Positions 11,661-24,640 of a DNA stretch of 63,744 nt are shown piece after piece. The notes under the pieces were generated by a model. The model was not told where the DNA came from. It did no database searches and was given only the letters and a program-made list of their open reading frames with translations. Position 1 is the stretch's first letter; each line of letters starts with the position of its first letter. The stretch comes from Gymnopus androsaceus JB14 (lineage: Eukaryota; Basidiomycota; Agaricomycetes; Agaricales; Omphalotaceae): positions 160,695-224,438 of the forward strand of contig ML769467.1 of the NCBI GenBank assembly GCA_009733575.1, given 5' to 3'. A program made the position numbers and the translations under genes.

Positions 11661-14600
11661 CTAAAAAACGTACTCATTACCATCCCATCTATTACCATCC
11701 TTTTGATAGGCAAATCCAGATTTATCAGAGTGCATAACTAAAGACGCCCTTCTCCCGTTGTAAAGTAAGTTGAAATGGCTGATATCTTGGGAACAAAAAA
11801 CAACCCAGTCTCCGTGTCTCAGTTGGAGGACAAGCCTAGGCTCCACAAGGCAAAGTTCACCGCCAGTGTGTTTGCCTAATACCAGAACTATACATCCACA
11901 ACGATCGCCTTGGTCTTTATGAAGAAGAGTGGCTACGTTGAAGTTGAGAACAAAACATGGAAAGGGGCTAGCTAAAGACTGGTCGTGTAGAGGAGTTATG
12001 TCAATGGTTGTTCGCACTTCTTCAAACATATCAGGATGGCGTCCCAAAGCCTAGCTAGTCATAAGGATAATAGGGTATAAGACCATGAAATTCTACTCAC
12101 TTGTTCGACAATGGCAGGTATAATATTGAGTAAAGCATTTTGCAAAAGATCGTAGGCGTCAGAGAATCTTTGCATATCTTCTGAAGGATGGACAAAGAAT
12201 TGGGCTGTATTGGTCTTCCTGCCCCCCTCTCGTCTCAAATTCAGAGGATGAATATCAGAGGGAGCGTTACTTCCCTAGAAAAACTGTAAGATATTGAACA
12301 AATCTACAGAAAACAGCGCTTACTTTTACGCCATATTTAGCGTAATGGGCGAAATGGAATGCAGAAAACCCTTGCGTAGGTTTGGAACTCTCAACAGATT
12401 TCCATTCTGCCCCAGAAATAGTCGGACGGACAGCTTCTGACCAGGCTTGCAGACCATGCTCTAGTTGGTCTCGGTGTTCTGTAGAGAGCATGCCATTAAC
12501 GTAAAAAATTAATTTTCCTTCTCTATCGTTGGCCTGAAGTTCTTGACTACAGCCAATACTATCAAAACGCCGACAAAACTCTGCAAAGAACAATGATAAC
12601 ATACCCAGCTATCAGTTCTTGTGGGACCAAAGTCCAGCCCTTGTTAGGAATAAGGCGACCTGTCTGTGGATGGTAGTGTTCTAAAAGCTAAGAGACGCAC
12701 AGAAATACGTTAAAACAACTCAATATATTCAACAAATGGCTCACAATTTCCGACAGTTGTTCCAGGCTCGTTACTCTTTTAGCTTTCAAGACATCCTCCC
12801 AGTACTTCTTTGTTTTCTTCTTACGCGCTTCCTTTCCTGACTTGTGCGGAGGTGACTTGATTTTGCTTTCTGCATCAAGGGCAGCCTTTAGACTGAAACG
12901 ACTAGATAATTTAGTATATTCCAAGTCGCTGACGCTACCTATGAATTGGACTTTGAAGTCCTGGCCAGGAGCAGTTTCTATATCCTTTTCCTCTTCCTCG
13001 TAGTTCGGCACAGGTTCTTGATCCTCAAAGTCAGAAGATTGACTGAAGTAGCGAGCCTCCATATTGGAAAAGGTAAAATTTTTGCCATTGTTTGCTCTGA
13101 ACTCTAGGACAGATTGCCAAGAAGAAGAACGAGGAAGACAACAGTAAATACTGAAACTTTTATGAGCTGAGGCACGAAATAAAAGAAGAAAAAACTTACT
13201 TTTGATGGAACATATCGAAATATGAATCAGTAATGGCTACCTGTTGGCAGTCTAGTACTACAGGAATTTGATAATAATGTTGGACCTGAGGAGAATACAA
13301 GCTAGGGATTTCAAGCGGTATATGTTTTTGTAAAAGAAAAATAAGAGGTACGAGTTGCTTGTACACCAAATGCGACGATGCTGTCCAATCGGCTGGTTAA
13401 ACTATGGCTTCCACAAAGCAAACTCTAGGTACTTACTTTCATCCTGAGGAGAACGTATTGTATTGCAAAGAGAAAGAATTACGGTGCTAGTAACAGCGGA
13501 AGATCTCAGACTAGCTGCTACCCCAGGATTGGCTGCTATTATCAATAGAATGTATACGGTTCCTGTTTTTGTCTTTAGATAGGTTAGAAAGCAAAGAGAG
13601 AAAAACTTACCAGAAGCAGCAAGCCGAGCCCAACGTGAACCAGCACTGTACCAGTTGAAACAAGTTCGTTCAGGGATCCCACTTTTCATGAGACTATTCA
13701 TGCTTGAGCGAATGCTGAGCCTGTACTTTCTTCTCTTTTGCTCCACGTTATAGTCGCTTCCACGAAAAAATTCCGGTAACGCATGGTGAAGTAGAATCCT
13801 AATAAGAAATTTCTCAGTAAGGGGAAAGGGGAAATAGAAAAGCTAAGCGAAGCGTAGCATACCCGTTGATCTTGGCAGCAAAAAAAAGTTCCGACATCAT
13901 TCTCACAAAGTTCGCCCCAGTGGCAACAGACTCAGCTCGCTGACACCTTTGAGCAAGGTGCAGAAGCGAATAATCCTCCAAAGCAGATGTTTGAAACGAC
14001 CATTCGGAATCGCTTCCGCTTACTATCTGCCTCATTTCCTCCACCCACAGCTCCGAATCTGAGATATGAGAGCTGGCTATCTTTAGCAACCACTGCGAGG
14101 TGTAGCTGAGGATATCTTGGGATGGAGGCATAGGGGTACCAACGCCAAAGTACTTCTCTCCGGAAGATTCGCGTTCTCCCTCTTGAGCACTCTCGCTAGG
14201 GCTGGAATCCCTGCCTGCTTCTAATCGTTGGAAAGATGCTTTCTGCTTCTTTCTCTTAGCAGGGCGACCGCTCCGGGGACATTCCTTGTCAGGTTGGGTG
14301 TTAGCTACTGCGGGAATGTAGTCTTCATCCTCATCAGGGGAAGATCTGGCTTCTGCATGAGTACGTTTTACACCTCGGGGGCTAGAAGATAGGGCAGATA
14401 CGCTAAGACCTGAAGCAGGTAAAAGCCCAGTCTCCTCAAGCAGAGCCAAAATAAGGTTATCAGCAGCATCAGAAGGTTCTGGCTCCATCTCCTCTTCCTC
14501 GTCTCCAAAATATGAGGATGAAGCTCTGGAAGAAGGACGAGAAGGGGTTGGGGAGGAGGGACAAGAAGAGGCTCTAGAGGAAGGATGATGAGAAACTTTA

Positions 14601-15049
14601 GGGCAGGCGTAATCTTCATTGCTGTAGTTATAATCTGATTGGGCGTTGAAGTAATTACGATAATCCGTAATAAGAGAGGGGGGAAGGACTGAGCCAGTAT
14701 TAGGATCGAAACCAGGCGAAAGGTTGAATTCATCATCCAATTCCATCTCAGGTTCTCTATCCGGAGTTCCTTCCTCAAAGGCAAGCTCTCTGCCTTTCTT
14801 TCCTTCAGCAAAGTCAAGCTCTGGGGGGGAATCTGCTTCAGGTATGCTTCCAGAAATAGCAGAAGATGCTCTGGACGGTGAAGGAGATGGAGTTGGGAAA
14901 GATAGCAAAGTACCCCTAGCGGTACTCCGGAGATCATGTTCCAGGCGATTTTTGAGAGCCAAGAGCTCTGGAGGAAGAACTGTGCTGGAATTTTGTAGAA
15001 AGGAATTCAGAGATTGGGCCTCTGAAAAGGAGACGCGATAGTCCGACAT
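11661..15049 (-). CDS. TET/JBP-type 2-oxoglutarate/Fe(II) dioxygenase carried by the transposon
   Basis: Multi-exon minus-strand gene starting MSDYRVSFSEAQ at 15049. Exon 1 (to ~13863) encodes a Ser/Pro/Glu-rich disordered region with a basic RPAKRKKQK stretch. Following exons (about 13790-13610, 13540-13430, 13390-13250, 13090-12740, 12690-12607, 12590-12320, 12240-12100) join with GT/AG introns. The last exon (12047-11661) holds the catalytic part: LLHKDQGDRCG (Fe-binding HxD), GGELCLVEP, GDWVVF, then SHFN (distal His) and GRRASLV (candidate 2OG-binding Arg). This spacing matches fungal TET/JBP enzymes, which oxidise methylated bases in DNA and are known to travel with basidiomycete transposons. 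No stop was found inside the assigned exons, so it may be functional. Exact splice sites are inferred. Confidence 0.72.
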
Positions 15050-15079
15050 TTTGGGGGAGGAACTTGGAGAACAAAAAGA

Positions 15080-15109
15080 GAAGACTCTGCTACAGCTGGC
15101 AGAGTCTTC
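15080..15109. promoter_or_regulatory. perfect 11-bp-stem inverted repeat upstream of the dioxygenase start
   Basis: GAAGACTCTGC, an 8-base spacer, then GCAGAGTCTTC, 31 bp upstream of the TET/JBP start codon. It could be a protein-binding palindrome or a 5' UTR hairpin. Role unknown. Confidence 0.5.
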
Positions 15110-15909
15110 CTAATTGGGAGTCCGACGAAATTCCCGGCGCTTTTCCGAGCGCCTGTGCCTCTCTTCCCCACTCCCAGTCTAGTCTTTTGCTAATTCCTTG
15201 GTCATAACGAATGTCCGTCGTTATCATTTCAACTTCGCGGATACTTTACCGTCTCAGCCTATCGTACTTGGGTTGATAGAAATTTCGCCAGGTCAACTGC
15301 TGGTTACGGCAATGTCGACAGCGCAGGGGGATTTTTGAACTTGGATCCAGCTCCGCCGGGGATTCGAGCAGGCGTATGTTGTCTTTTTTATTTTTATTTT
15401 TCTGTTCTATCCGCTGATAGCCTCTACTTAGAAACTTAGAACAAAGGTTCAATGGTTCTCTCTGAGGTCATTTTGGCTCTTGGGGTATACCGCCATCGAC
15501 CGCCGTAAGTCCCTCAATTTTACGTATAGGTTTGCAGGTACGTTCCCAAGGACCGGTTCTGCGATCTGATAATAATTTATATTCTTTAGGGCTACAGGGT
15601 AGTTGGCCAGCATGCCCAGAACTTGAGCGCCCATTCTTCTTCCTGTACGTCCACCATCAACCCACCATCAACCCACCATCAACCCACTACAGTTCTTTGT
15701 CTCCTTACTCCAAATCTCTCTTCTCAAGCTCCGAAAGTTAATCCGGGGTTGAAGGGATCGCTGATTTGGAGAGTCGGTTGGGTTCAGCATCTGCGAAGGA
15801 GAGCACTACCGACAACGAGGACGCAATTTGGATGTGGGGCTAGTCGCATAAGGCTTGAGGGCAGCCTAAACAATCTCGGATCATCCAGCTCTTGTTGGAC
15901 TGTACGGAT
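15110..15909. other. junction between transposon module and captured host DNA
   Basis: Contains the presumed promoter of the minus-strand dioxygenase gene and, from about 15650, three tandem copies of the 11-mer CAACCCACCAT. No intact ORF. Sequence from about 15820 may be upstream BRR2-derived DNA, but the recognisable BRR2 protein homology only starts near 15910. Confidence 0.4.
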
Positions 15910-17361
<1,452 letters not shown>

Positions 17362-17562
17362 TAAACCCAAAGCAACTCAAAAGCAACTCAGCTTTCCGTA
17401 TTGTAGGCGAAACATCTTCGGGTCTGTGATTTTGACCCGAAATTTGGACATAATGGGAAATTTTGGTTTTGATCTAAGACTGCCTCCTCTTGTCTTCATA
17501 CTGTCACCTCTTCGCTTGCTTTATCTCCGCTGCTCTTCAAGTTTTCAACCTTTGTGGCCAGC

Positions 17563-17929
17563 ATGCCATCCTCGTCAACGCAGGGCGCAACCTCTCATGA
17601 GCCGCTAACATGGCGCCCTACAAAAATAATGAATATGCGCGACTTGTCCAAGGATGACGACTTTCTCAGCCATCTCCTCATTGAAAAGTTGGGAACAGGA
17701 TCTGTACCCTTGCTTGTACACAAAATGGATAGCTCACGAAGATTACCAAAAGTTTCTGCTCATGACCTCCTGGAAATCGTTCGATGCGTATGTCTTGTAT
17801 ACCTCATCATAGCCTATAACACATTCTGACAGTCTTTTTTTTGCTTTTGCTTTCTTTCTTTCCATAGCTCGTCGTCTCCAGAGGTCCTCTGCCACATGCT
17901 GTGCGAAGCACTGTTGATGAGCTGTTTCT
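17563..17929 (+). pseudogene. captured 5' fragment of a SET9-like histone methyltransferase
   Basis: ATG at 17563. The frame carries DLSKDDDFLSHLLIEKLG, VPLLVHKMD, RRLPKVSAHDLLEIVRC, then an intron (GT at ~17788, AG at ~17868) and LVVSRGPLPHAVRSTVDELF. I read this as the region that precedes the SET domain in basidiomycete SET9/Suv4-20-type enzymes. The SET domain itself is absent; sequence turns into EST1-like coding at 18004. Family assignment is from memory of conserved blocks and is moderately secure. Confidence 0.55.
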
Positions 17930-18003
17930 GTACGCTTTTTCTCTCGCGTTTTTCCCAACTAGTTGATCTTGACCACCTGCCTTTTTGCTTTGCTTCGCAA
18001 TAG

Positions 18004-19140
18004 CCTTGCACCAGATCGAAGATCACAAACGGTGTGTTTTTCTTTTCATTTGTGTGGATTCACCTCTCAATGTTTGCTTAGGCTCGTGGAATACATCCAC
18101 AACATGCTCGAGATTTCCCTATCTCCTTCTGTCCCCACTTCTTTGCGCAAAATCCCTACCAAATATCATGCGATTGTGGGTGACCGGTTTCAACAAGATT
18201 CTGCAATCTTTACAACGCGCATGTCTCGAATCGCCCCTGGCCATGGAGCATCTTGAGGTATTTATCTATTATGCTTACACATTCTACACCGGACTATACG
18301 AAGAACAGCCTTTGGCTACCTTCCACCAAAACTGGTTGGAGGCTCTCGGAGATCTCGCTCGATATTGGATGGCAGTTGCAGCAATCACTGTGGGCAGCTC
18401 CGGCGATGGACTCGGATAAACTTGCAGATGCGGACACAAAATCAGTCAGTGATGCACCTGCCGCAAGAATTGATGACTCTCCCTCACCGAGTGCGGGGAT
18501 TGCTGCGGCCAGAGCATTGGAACTCCAACCTGAGAAGGAGCCATGGAGAGCAATTGCCCATGACTGGTACGGAACTGGTCTTGCGGACCAGCCTGGGACG
18601 GGCAAGTTGCATCCTTGCCTGGGTTTCCTGTACCGAGAAGTGGAAGCAGAGGAATTGCGGGCTGTCTATCACTTTGTGAAAAGGTATTTCTTTTTGTTCT
18701 CACCCCTGGAACACAGGACTAATTTCTTTTTCTGGAGCATGGTATCTCCATCCTTTCCAAACTTCGAGAGAGAATGTTCTCCACGTCTGGTCTCCTGAGG
18801 CGCAAACACGCCGTCGACTTCCCGATGCTCGTGTTCCGGAGGACCGGTTCGTTTTTCTCCACGGCATGCTGTTTACAAACGTTCAGCTTGACAACTTTAA
18901 GCCCACCTTTTCGAGTTTCATGGAACATCTAGAGCTTGAAGGTGCCGAGGAACGAGAGAGGATCATGACGGCGACGGTGAATATTGGGTCATTATTTGAG
19001 GGGCTCCTGGCACACGCGAACCCAACTCTTCAGCACCAATGGTTTCCCGCATTGCCAAGAAGGAAGCTCAGCATGATGACGACGACCCAAAGTCTTGACT
19101 TGTCTCTTCTCCTCATCATCTCATATGATGAAGATTACAA
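18004..19140 (+). pseudogene. captured EST1-like (telomerase/NMD EST1-SMG family) gene, 5' part
   Basis: Blocks in order: ALHQIEDHK, an intron, LVEYIHNMLEISLSP, then WVTGFNKILQSL, FYTGLYEEQPLATFHQNWLEALGDLARYWMAVA, WRAIAHDWYGTGL, GKLHPCLGFLYREVEAEELRAVYHFVK and an out-of-frame LPDARVPEDRFVFLHGMLFTNVQL. These follow the EST1/SMG5-7 domain (14-3-3-like plus helical repeats). A frameshift occurs near 18410 and another near 18740-18780, so it is not translatable as one protein. Introns are retained, so capture was at DNA level. The gene continues at 20263 after an unrelated insertion. Confidence 0.65.
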
Positions 19141-19207
19141 AACGCGGGAGACCTTTTCTCAAGGTATTTTTTCCAGCGTTATCTGGTCTACAATTCGATA
19201 TTGACAG

Positions 19208-20262
19208 GCAGCGTAACAACACACTGGACCTCTTTGCTACCCTTATCGTATTGTTGCAGCTCTCGTCCCACAAACAATTTTTCCGTACATTTGCAAACTC
19301 GTTTTCTACGTGCGTGGTTACATTTTTAGTTTAAGATAACCTTCTCATATTTCTACAGGGATGAAGCAGCGCAGAACTTGGCTTCCCTCAAATTCTCGCA
19401 GGCAGATTGGGGGCCGGATCCCACTACGACTACTACAACCGCGTTCTCCATGACCAGAGATATGGCCAAGGCGATGAGCCAGCATTTTATGGACGCTCGG
19501 CTTATCAAAAATGCTGCGGATCCCTCTTCCAACTTGTTTAAGGACAGGGGAATCTATGTCCTTATGCCAAAGGGTCTCCACGTTTTGGAGCAGTTCATCA
19601 CTAAAAACGGTATCAACTCTGATCACCTCCAGGACGTCTTCGTCACCCAGCCCATCTGCATAAAACTACTTCATCTCGAGCGATGATCAGCTGACAATGA
19701 GATTATCATCACACAATCTGTTATCACTGCTCTCTTCCGTTGTTTTGTCGGCTGTCAAACCAATTATCCTCCTCAGGCGACTCAGCCACAGGATGCTTTC
19801 CAGCTTTACAACGAGCGGTCGAAGGGTGTCTTTTTGATGGACGTCACAGAGCATGCTCAACCCTTACTCGGCAAGGGTCAGCAGAATCATAAATACTGTT
19901 TTGCTGCAGTCACTTCACTTGAATGGCTTTGTGACTTCACGTCAGTAGTTGGAAGGGAAGAAGCCGCAGAGAGGGCTGCACAATTTGTTTGTTTTGGTCT
20001 GATTTGGTCAGCAACAAGAGAAAGAACAACGATTCTGCAATTATTTTCACTGTGCAAGGCTCTGCACCAGGTGGAAACTCTCCTGTTAGCGTGCATGTAT
20101 CATTTCTTCTGTCTTGTTTTCGAGCTCAATGGAGATCTTTGTGAACAGCAACATGGCGAGTTCCGCTGCACTGCCAAGGCCATCTACAAGATTACGGACG
20201 AGGGGCGCCGCGTTGCTCACTGGGATCGGCCTCTTGGTCATCACAACTCTCCTAATGTCGGA
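19208..20262 (+). pseudogene. captured Sst2/FlbA-like RGS protein fragment (DEP region)
   Basis: An exon from 19208 (LQLSSHKQFFRTF) is followed by an intron and EAAQNLASLKFSQ, then FSMTRDMAKAMSQHFMDARL, FKDRGIYVLMPKGLHVLEQFI, VFVTQPICIKLLHLER, and later LFRCFVGCQ, DAFQLYNERSKGV, LEWLCDFTSVVGREEAAE and GEFRCTAKAIYKITDEGRRVAHWD. This is the DEP-domain part of fungal RGS proteins that attenuate G-protein (pheromone/nutrient) signalling. A TGA follows LLHLER at 19684-19686, and a shift occurs near 20010. The RGS box is absent. It interrupts the EST1-like sequence. Confidence 0.7.
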
Positions 20263-20933
20263 GATGGATGTCAACTCGGACGAACCCCTACTGCGTTCAA
20301 GCTTGCGTTGGAGCTCACATTTGCTAAGCTCAAGTACGTCTTAGGTCACCCTACTCGAAAACCTTCCCCATTTGCCCGATCAAGGATCAATCCATACCTT
20401 ACTGCGCTTCTCACTTTCCTTACGACTATGCTCAAGCATCAAAAGACGAAGGAAATTCTCGAGCGTCATCTTCCCTGGGATGATTTCGCCACACTATTTG
20501 CCCTTGTTCCGAGAAATGTCATGGCATCCCAGGGCTTGTCTCCGTCGACTCACAACGGCGATGGAGACCGGGCGATGCTCCTCCTCTACCAGAGGATTGG
20601 TGTCTACGAGGCATGGAGTGGGTGGGCCGCAAAGTCTTCCAGCCTGGGTACTAGCAGAGCGGTGACTATTGTAGAGTTGATTGAAATCCTCGGTGAAGCC
20701 GAGTTTATCGAAAGCACAGACGGTCGCATCAAAGATGACGACGATAACCACGATCCCTCAAAAATGAGCGAATCGACCAAGCGTTGGGTCCGGATTGTTT
20801 GATGTGCAGTGGGGATTGCCAGCGCCGTTGACGGTTTCACATGGGTTGAAGGCACTAGGATCTGGAAGGTGGAAGGTGCACTCTGTGCAAAGGTTGGACA
20901 GTGGAAGGAAGAGGATCGAAACAAAATAGAAGA
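20263..20933 (+). pseudogene. captured EST1-like gene, 3' part
   Basis: Continues the EST1-like protein after the RGS-derived insert: FKLALELTFAKLKYVLGHPTRKPSPFARS, INPYLTALLTFLTTMLKHQKTKEILERHLPWDDFATLFALVPRNVM, EFIESTDGRIKDDD and KRWVRIV. A TGA at 20800-20802 then interrupts the frame, which continues as CAVGIASAVDGFTWVEGTR and VGQWKEEDR. The expected residue at the stop is Arg, so this looks like CGA>TGA. The sequence turns into BRR2-like coding near 20934. Confidence 0.65.
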
Positions 20934-21098
20934 GGAAAGCTCGAGTTTACATTACCAAAAGGGAAGCGTGCGATTGAGCTGTATGTCTTCTGTGATCCGT
21001 ACGTGGGTGCGGACCATGATATTGGGTTGGGTGAGATTGATGTTGGTGAGGGAGAGGATTCAGACGATAGTGAGGAAGATGATGCTATCGAAGAGTAG
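20934..21098 (+). pseudogene. captured 3' end of BRR2
   Basis: Reads KLEFTLPKGKRAIELYVFCD, PYVGADHDIGL, EIDVGEGEDSDDSEEDDAIEE and a stop. The pattern (strand-forming segment, D.Y.G.D, acidic tail) is that of the extreme C-terminus of BRR2 helicases. It is in a different frame from the EST1-like sequence it abuts. Together with 15910-16221 it brackets all other captured genes. Confidence 0.55.
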
Positions 21099-21281
21099 GA
21101 GTGTACGCTGATCCTAAGGTGTTATTTAGTTCTGAGATTTTGCGTATTTGTACCAGATTAGTTGTCGTCCTAAGTTAATTCAAATTCTTTGGTGTTGTTA
21201 TTTAATTTGCCCACGTGATCTCAATCCAACCTTCCTCTTAACCCACGTCTTGTCTCAAATCGTTGTTGTATTATCACTTTC

Positions 21282-21650
21282 ATGGATGGTAATATTTTTC
21301 TATGCTCTTTACTTATAGCAATTGGCTCACAGTTCTCTAGGTCCTTTCTCTCCACTTGTGGCTTCAGATGAATTACAGGCCTCTCTAGTAAGTATTTAGT
21401 TCATTGTACGAGCCACTCTTTACCTGGATCTTTGTAGGCATCTTCAGCAATAAGTGCAGAAGAAGCAAGATCCCTGTTGCAAATTTCCCAAGCTCAAGAA
21501 CTTCTTTACGCAGCAGAGCAGCGATTACTAGAACAAAAGATTCATGTTACTCGACTTCTTCTCCAGCATCACTTAAAGACCGTATCAAAAGTCCAGAAGG
21601 CTTCTGAAGCTGCTGGGGAAGATACAGCCCATATTACAAAGATCCTTTGA
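21282..21650 (+). CDS. small coiled-coil protein of element B, 88 residues
   Basis: Exons 21282-21288 (ATGGATG), 21341-21387 and 21438-21650. Introns are GT/AG, phases 1 and 0, and all exons join in frame to a TGA at 21648. The product begins MDGPFSPLVASDELQ and is otherwise almost all helix-forming (Ala, Leu, Glu, Gln rich: EEARSLLQISQAQELLYAAE), suggesting a coiled coil. No domain recognised. It starts just downstream of the captured block and may be a transposon accessory gene. The region to 22270 contains further splice-like signals but no exon chain I can support. Confidence 0.5.
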
Positions 21651-22270
21651 TCTCAAGAACAGTCTTCAGGCTAGCCCTCCTTGCTTATGCTTTGCACCTC
21701 CCCCTTATGCAAGACTCACTACAGCGTCGCCTTGCAACTCCTTTCCCGAAGCCTATCCAGCTAAGCGGAAAGTTAAAGCTTGTACGCTTGCTAGTACGCA
21801 CGTCTTGTCCTTGACCTAACCAATATTCATTTTGCTTTGTTTAGATTATTGCGTGGCAGGCTACCCCCTTTCTCCAGTTAAACCTAAGCCTGAAGTGAAG
21901 GTTCTTCAAGTTGATGGTTCGTACGGGTTATCTTCATTGTAGGCCTGCAGCTAATTTTGTTTCTTCTAGATTCTTGGGTAGTAGCTTGTGGCAAGGCCAA
22001 AATATCTGTGACCTTAGACTAAAGCTCGTTGGAGGGATTGTAGTATAATTCGGAATTGTAATGTTTTGTCAGAGTATCATGCTATGCCTTTAGCTACAAA
22101 TTTCTACGGAGACGCAGCAACAGACATTAAACAGTCCCAAAATGGGGAGCGGGTACCTGGGACCCACGCTACATTAGAGTTTGCGACTCCAGTGCCTCGG
22201 CACTTGCTTGATCTGCCTCACTTTCTTGATCTCGCTTTCTGGACTAATCTTCCCCTTGGTTTCTTTCACT

Positions 22271-22757
22271 ATGCCTCCTAAAAAAAACAAGCAAGCCCAA
22301 TCGCAAGCCGCAGGTAAGATGTGATTTGTTTTGTCCGAGCGAAATTGCTTAGCCTCCTTTAATTTAGACACTGCCAACGCCACTCAGCCAGTAAGTTAGA
22401 ATTCCAATTTGTTCAATTGCCACTGATGCCAGACTTTGCAGAGAGCGCATCGAACTAACAGAGGCCAAGGAGGAGCAGTAGCTCAGCTGGAAAAAGTTGC
22501 TATTGGTATAACGGATCCTCGCCAAACCCAAGAAAGGACCACCAGCGCAGGTAACGACCCTACTGCTGAGGTCAATCCTTTAGCTCCTGTAATTCTTTAA
22601 TTCCTCCCAGATTATTCTTCGACTGATTTCTTCATTATTTTAGAAGCCGGCTAAAGTAAAGGTCGCCAAATCAAAAGCCGTAACTAAGTCCAGGAAAGTG
22701 GGCAATCTAAAGAAAAAGCAAACTTCGCCACCTCCTTCACCCCCGCTGATGAGTTAG
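22271..22757 (+). CDS. small basic protein of element B, 108 residues
   Basis: Exons 22271-22313, 22368-22390, 22442-22588 and 22644-22757 join in frame through four GT/AG borders to a TAG. The protein starts MPPKKNKQAQSQAA, has RAHRTNRGQGG in the middle and a Lys-rich tail (KPAKVKVAKSKAVTKSRK). The charge pattern suggests a nuclear or nucleic-acid-binding protein. It resembles the basic N-termini often placed before DUF6532-type domains, and a DUF6532 gene follows 1.9 kb downstream, so it might be a severed first half. No conserved domain seen. Confidence 0.5.
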
Positions 22758-24640
22758 ATTTGTGCTGGGTATGAAAACCAACCAAACAACAATCACCCCA
22801 ATCAGATATAATCCAAAAGGTTTAATTTAATGCGAGGAAGGAGGTTGTCAAAGGTTCCCTCGACTACTAATTGATTCGAAGAGAAAAGCACTTGACAGTT
22901 GACACAGATAGTGCGCAATGAACAAGGTTTTATTATTTGGAGGGAGGTTTTGAAAAGCCAACTAACGTACGATGACGCGCTGAACTAATCGAGGGGAAAG
23001 CAAACACCAAAGCACGGGTCAAGTACGCCGACTCAACAAACGACTTTGCGTATCTCGGGAGCCTTTACGTCGCCGCGCAATGATACTCCAACTCTCAGGG
23101 ATTCCCGCGAGTTACCTAACAAGCTTATACGACCGCCGCGCAAGTCACTCGAGTAGGCGTTTTTAACACACTCAGCGAAGAGCGGGCAAGGGGTAGAATC
23201 TGTTGGTAAAGCTAGGTAACACTCCGAGAAGCTTCCTCCCTAAAACTAGACCAAGCCGACAGTTGGGTCCAAGACCTTTCCTAATTAACAACGGGCTCGT
23301 CGAGGTGTGCACGTTAGGCTCCACCTGCGGTCCTAAGACTGATGTGACCTCTCTTCGAGATGAAAACCAGGAATGCTCGACTTAATAGCCGGGAAGTAGA
23401 ATGAACAGCCTCAGTATTATCGAGGTTACAAGAAGGCCACCCGTTTCAAAGGTTGTAGAGGACGATGCAGACGCGTCTGAGCGTGTACGAATCACTACAG
23501 GTCCTAAGATAGAAATGCGTTTCAGGTATCAAGTCTAACTTGTTATTCCGAGATAGAATAGCTACCCTTATATACTGAGCGAGATATATGAAAATAGGAA
23601 AATGAGAGAAACTGAGCGAGATAGGATGAAACAGAGTAAGTAAAATAGAAAAGATAAATAATGTCCATATATGCGTGTATACTATGGTTTTGCCTCGACG
23701 TTTTCCTGCCTTGTTCGTTTGTCTTCCTCGATTGGGTCGACTTTTGGGATTTTGGTCCGAATCGACTCGAGTCATTTGCCTTTTTACAAGGCTCGCCAGT
23801 TCCTTTAGCAGAACAGCCCTCGGAGGTATTTCTATGTTTTTCCTTGCCAATGGGAGACTGGTTATTATCTCTAGTTCCGCGTGGTCTCGAGTCTAGATGC
23901 CTGGTAGCATATGGATCTCGGTAAAACGCTGAGGCTCGGATAGAAATACTCCTTGGTCCTTCCGTGTTCTAGAAGTAGCTACAGCAAGTGGGTCATGTGG
24001 CCGCGTTGGACTGCCGCGGCTATATGCCTGGGCGCTTTCCAGCGAGCGTCAACTTTGAGGGCACCTGTTAGGGTACTTCCCCATCTCGGTCCACCTTGCT
24101 TTGTTTAATAAACTTGAGTGTGTTTAGACTCCTCGGTGAGCTGATCGCGGAAGCGATGCCTCATTAAGACTTCGATCCCTTGGGTATATCCTTCGATGAC
24201 CTAGCCTAGTATAACTGGTATGTGGGCTCGTTTATCTGCCTCGGTCAGCAACTTGTTATCCAACAAGCTTGCCTCGCTACACCATACCGCGCATAGGACT
24301 TTGATCGAGGCGCATTCACAAAGTTAAGTATGGTGCCATTGCGCGTACCGTTACTCTGCAACCTCTTGGGTAGAATAGGTCCTCGGTAGATTTTAACTAT
24401 CAGCTCGGGCTCACTATAGTTCTCTTATTGACCGTGTTTTGTTACTAACAGAACCTAGGATTATTGGTTCTGCGCAGTTCTAGCCTTAGCCGAAAAATCG
24501 GCGTATCACCGCAGCTTGCTACGGTTTATAGAACTGTCCCAAAACCGTCTTTAGCTCCAATAGCAGAGGGTTCGCCAATGGTAAGTAAACTCTTTCCCGG
24601 CTGGAATTTCAAGGAACACGCTTGATACGGTTTATTCTAG
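22758..24640. other. 1.9-kb non-coding stretch, possible degraded retroelement/LTR insert
   Basis: No credible gene. GC content and CG dinucleotide frequency look higher than in the flanking coding exons. A minus-strand frame (23850-23700) reads a basic peptide (SRPNRGRQTNKAGKRRGK) without a recognisable domain, and a poly-pyrimidine/TG boundary near 24067 could be an LTR edge, but no matching second LTR was found. The last ~100 bp before 24641 would hold the DUF6532 promoter and leader. Confidence 0.35.

Noticed and set aside
337..15049. The KDZ transposase and the TET/JBP gene forming one KDZ-TET element
   Set aside because: The KDZ relic lies outside the TIRs of element B; within the TIRs the dioxygenase's partner is the Plavaka gene.
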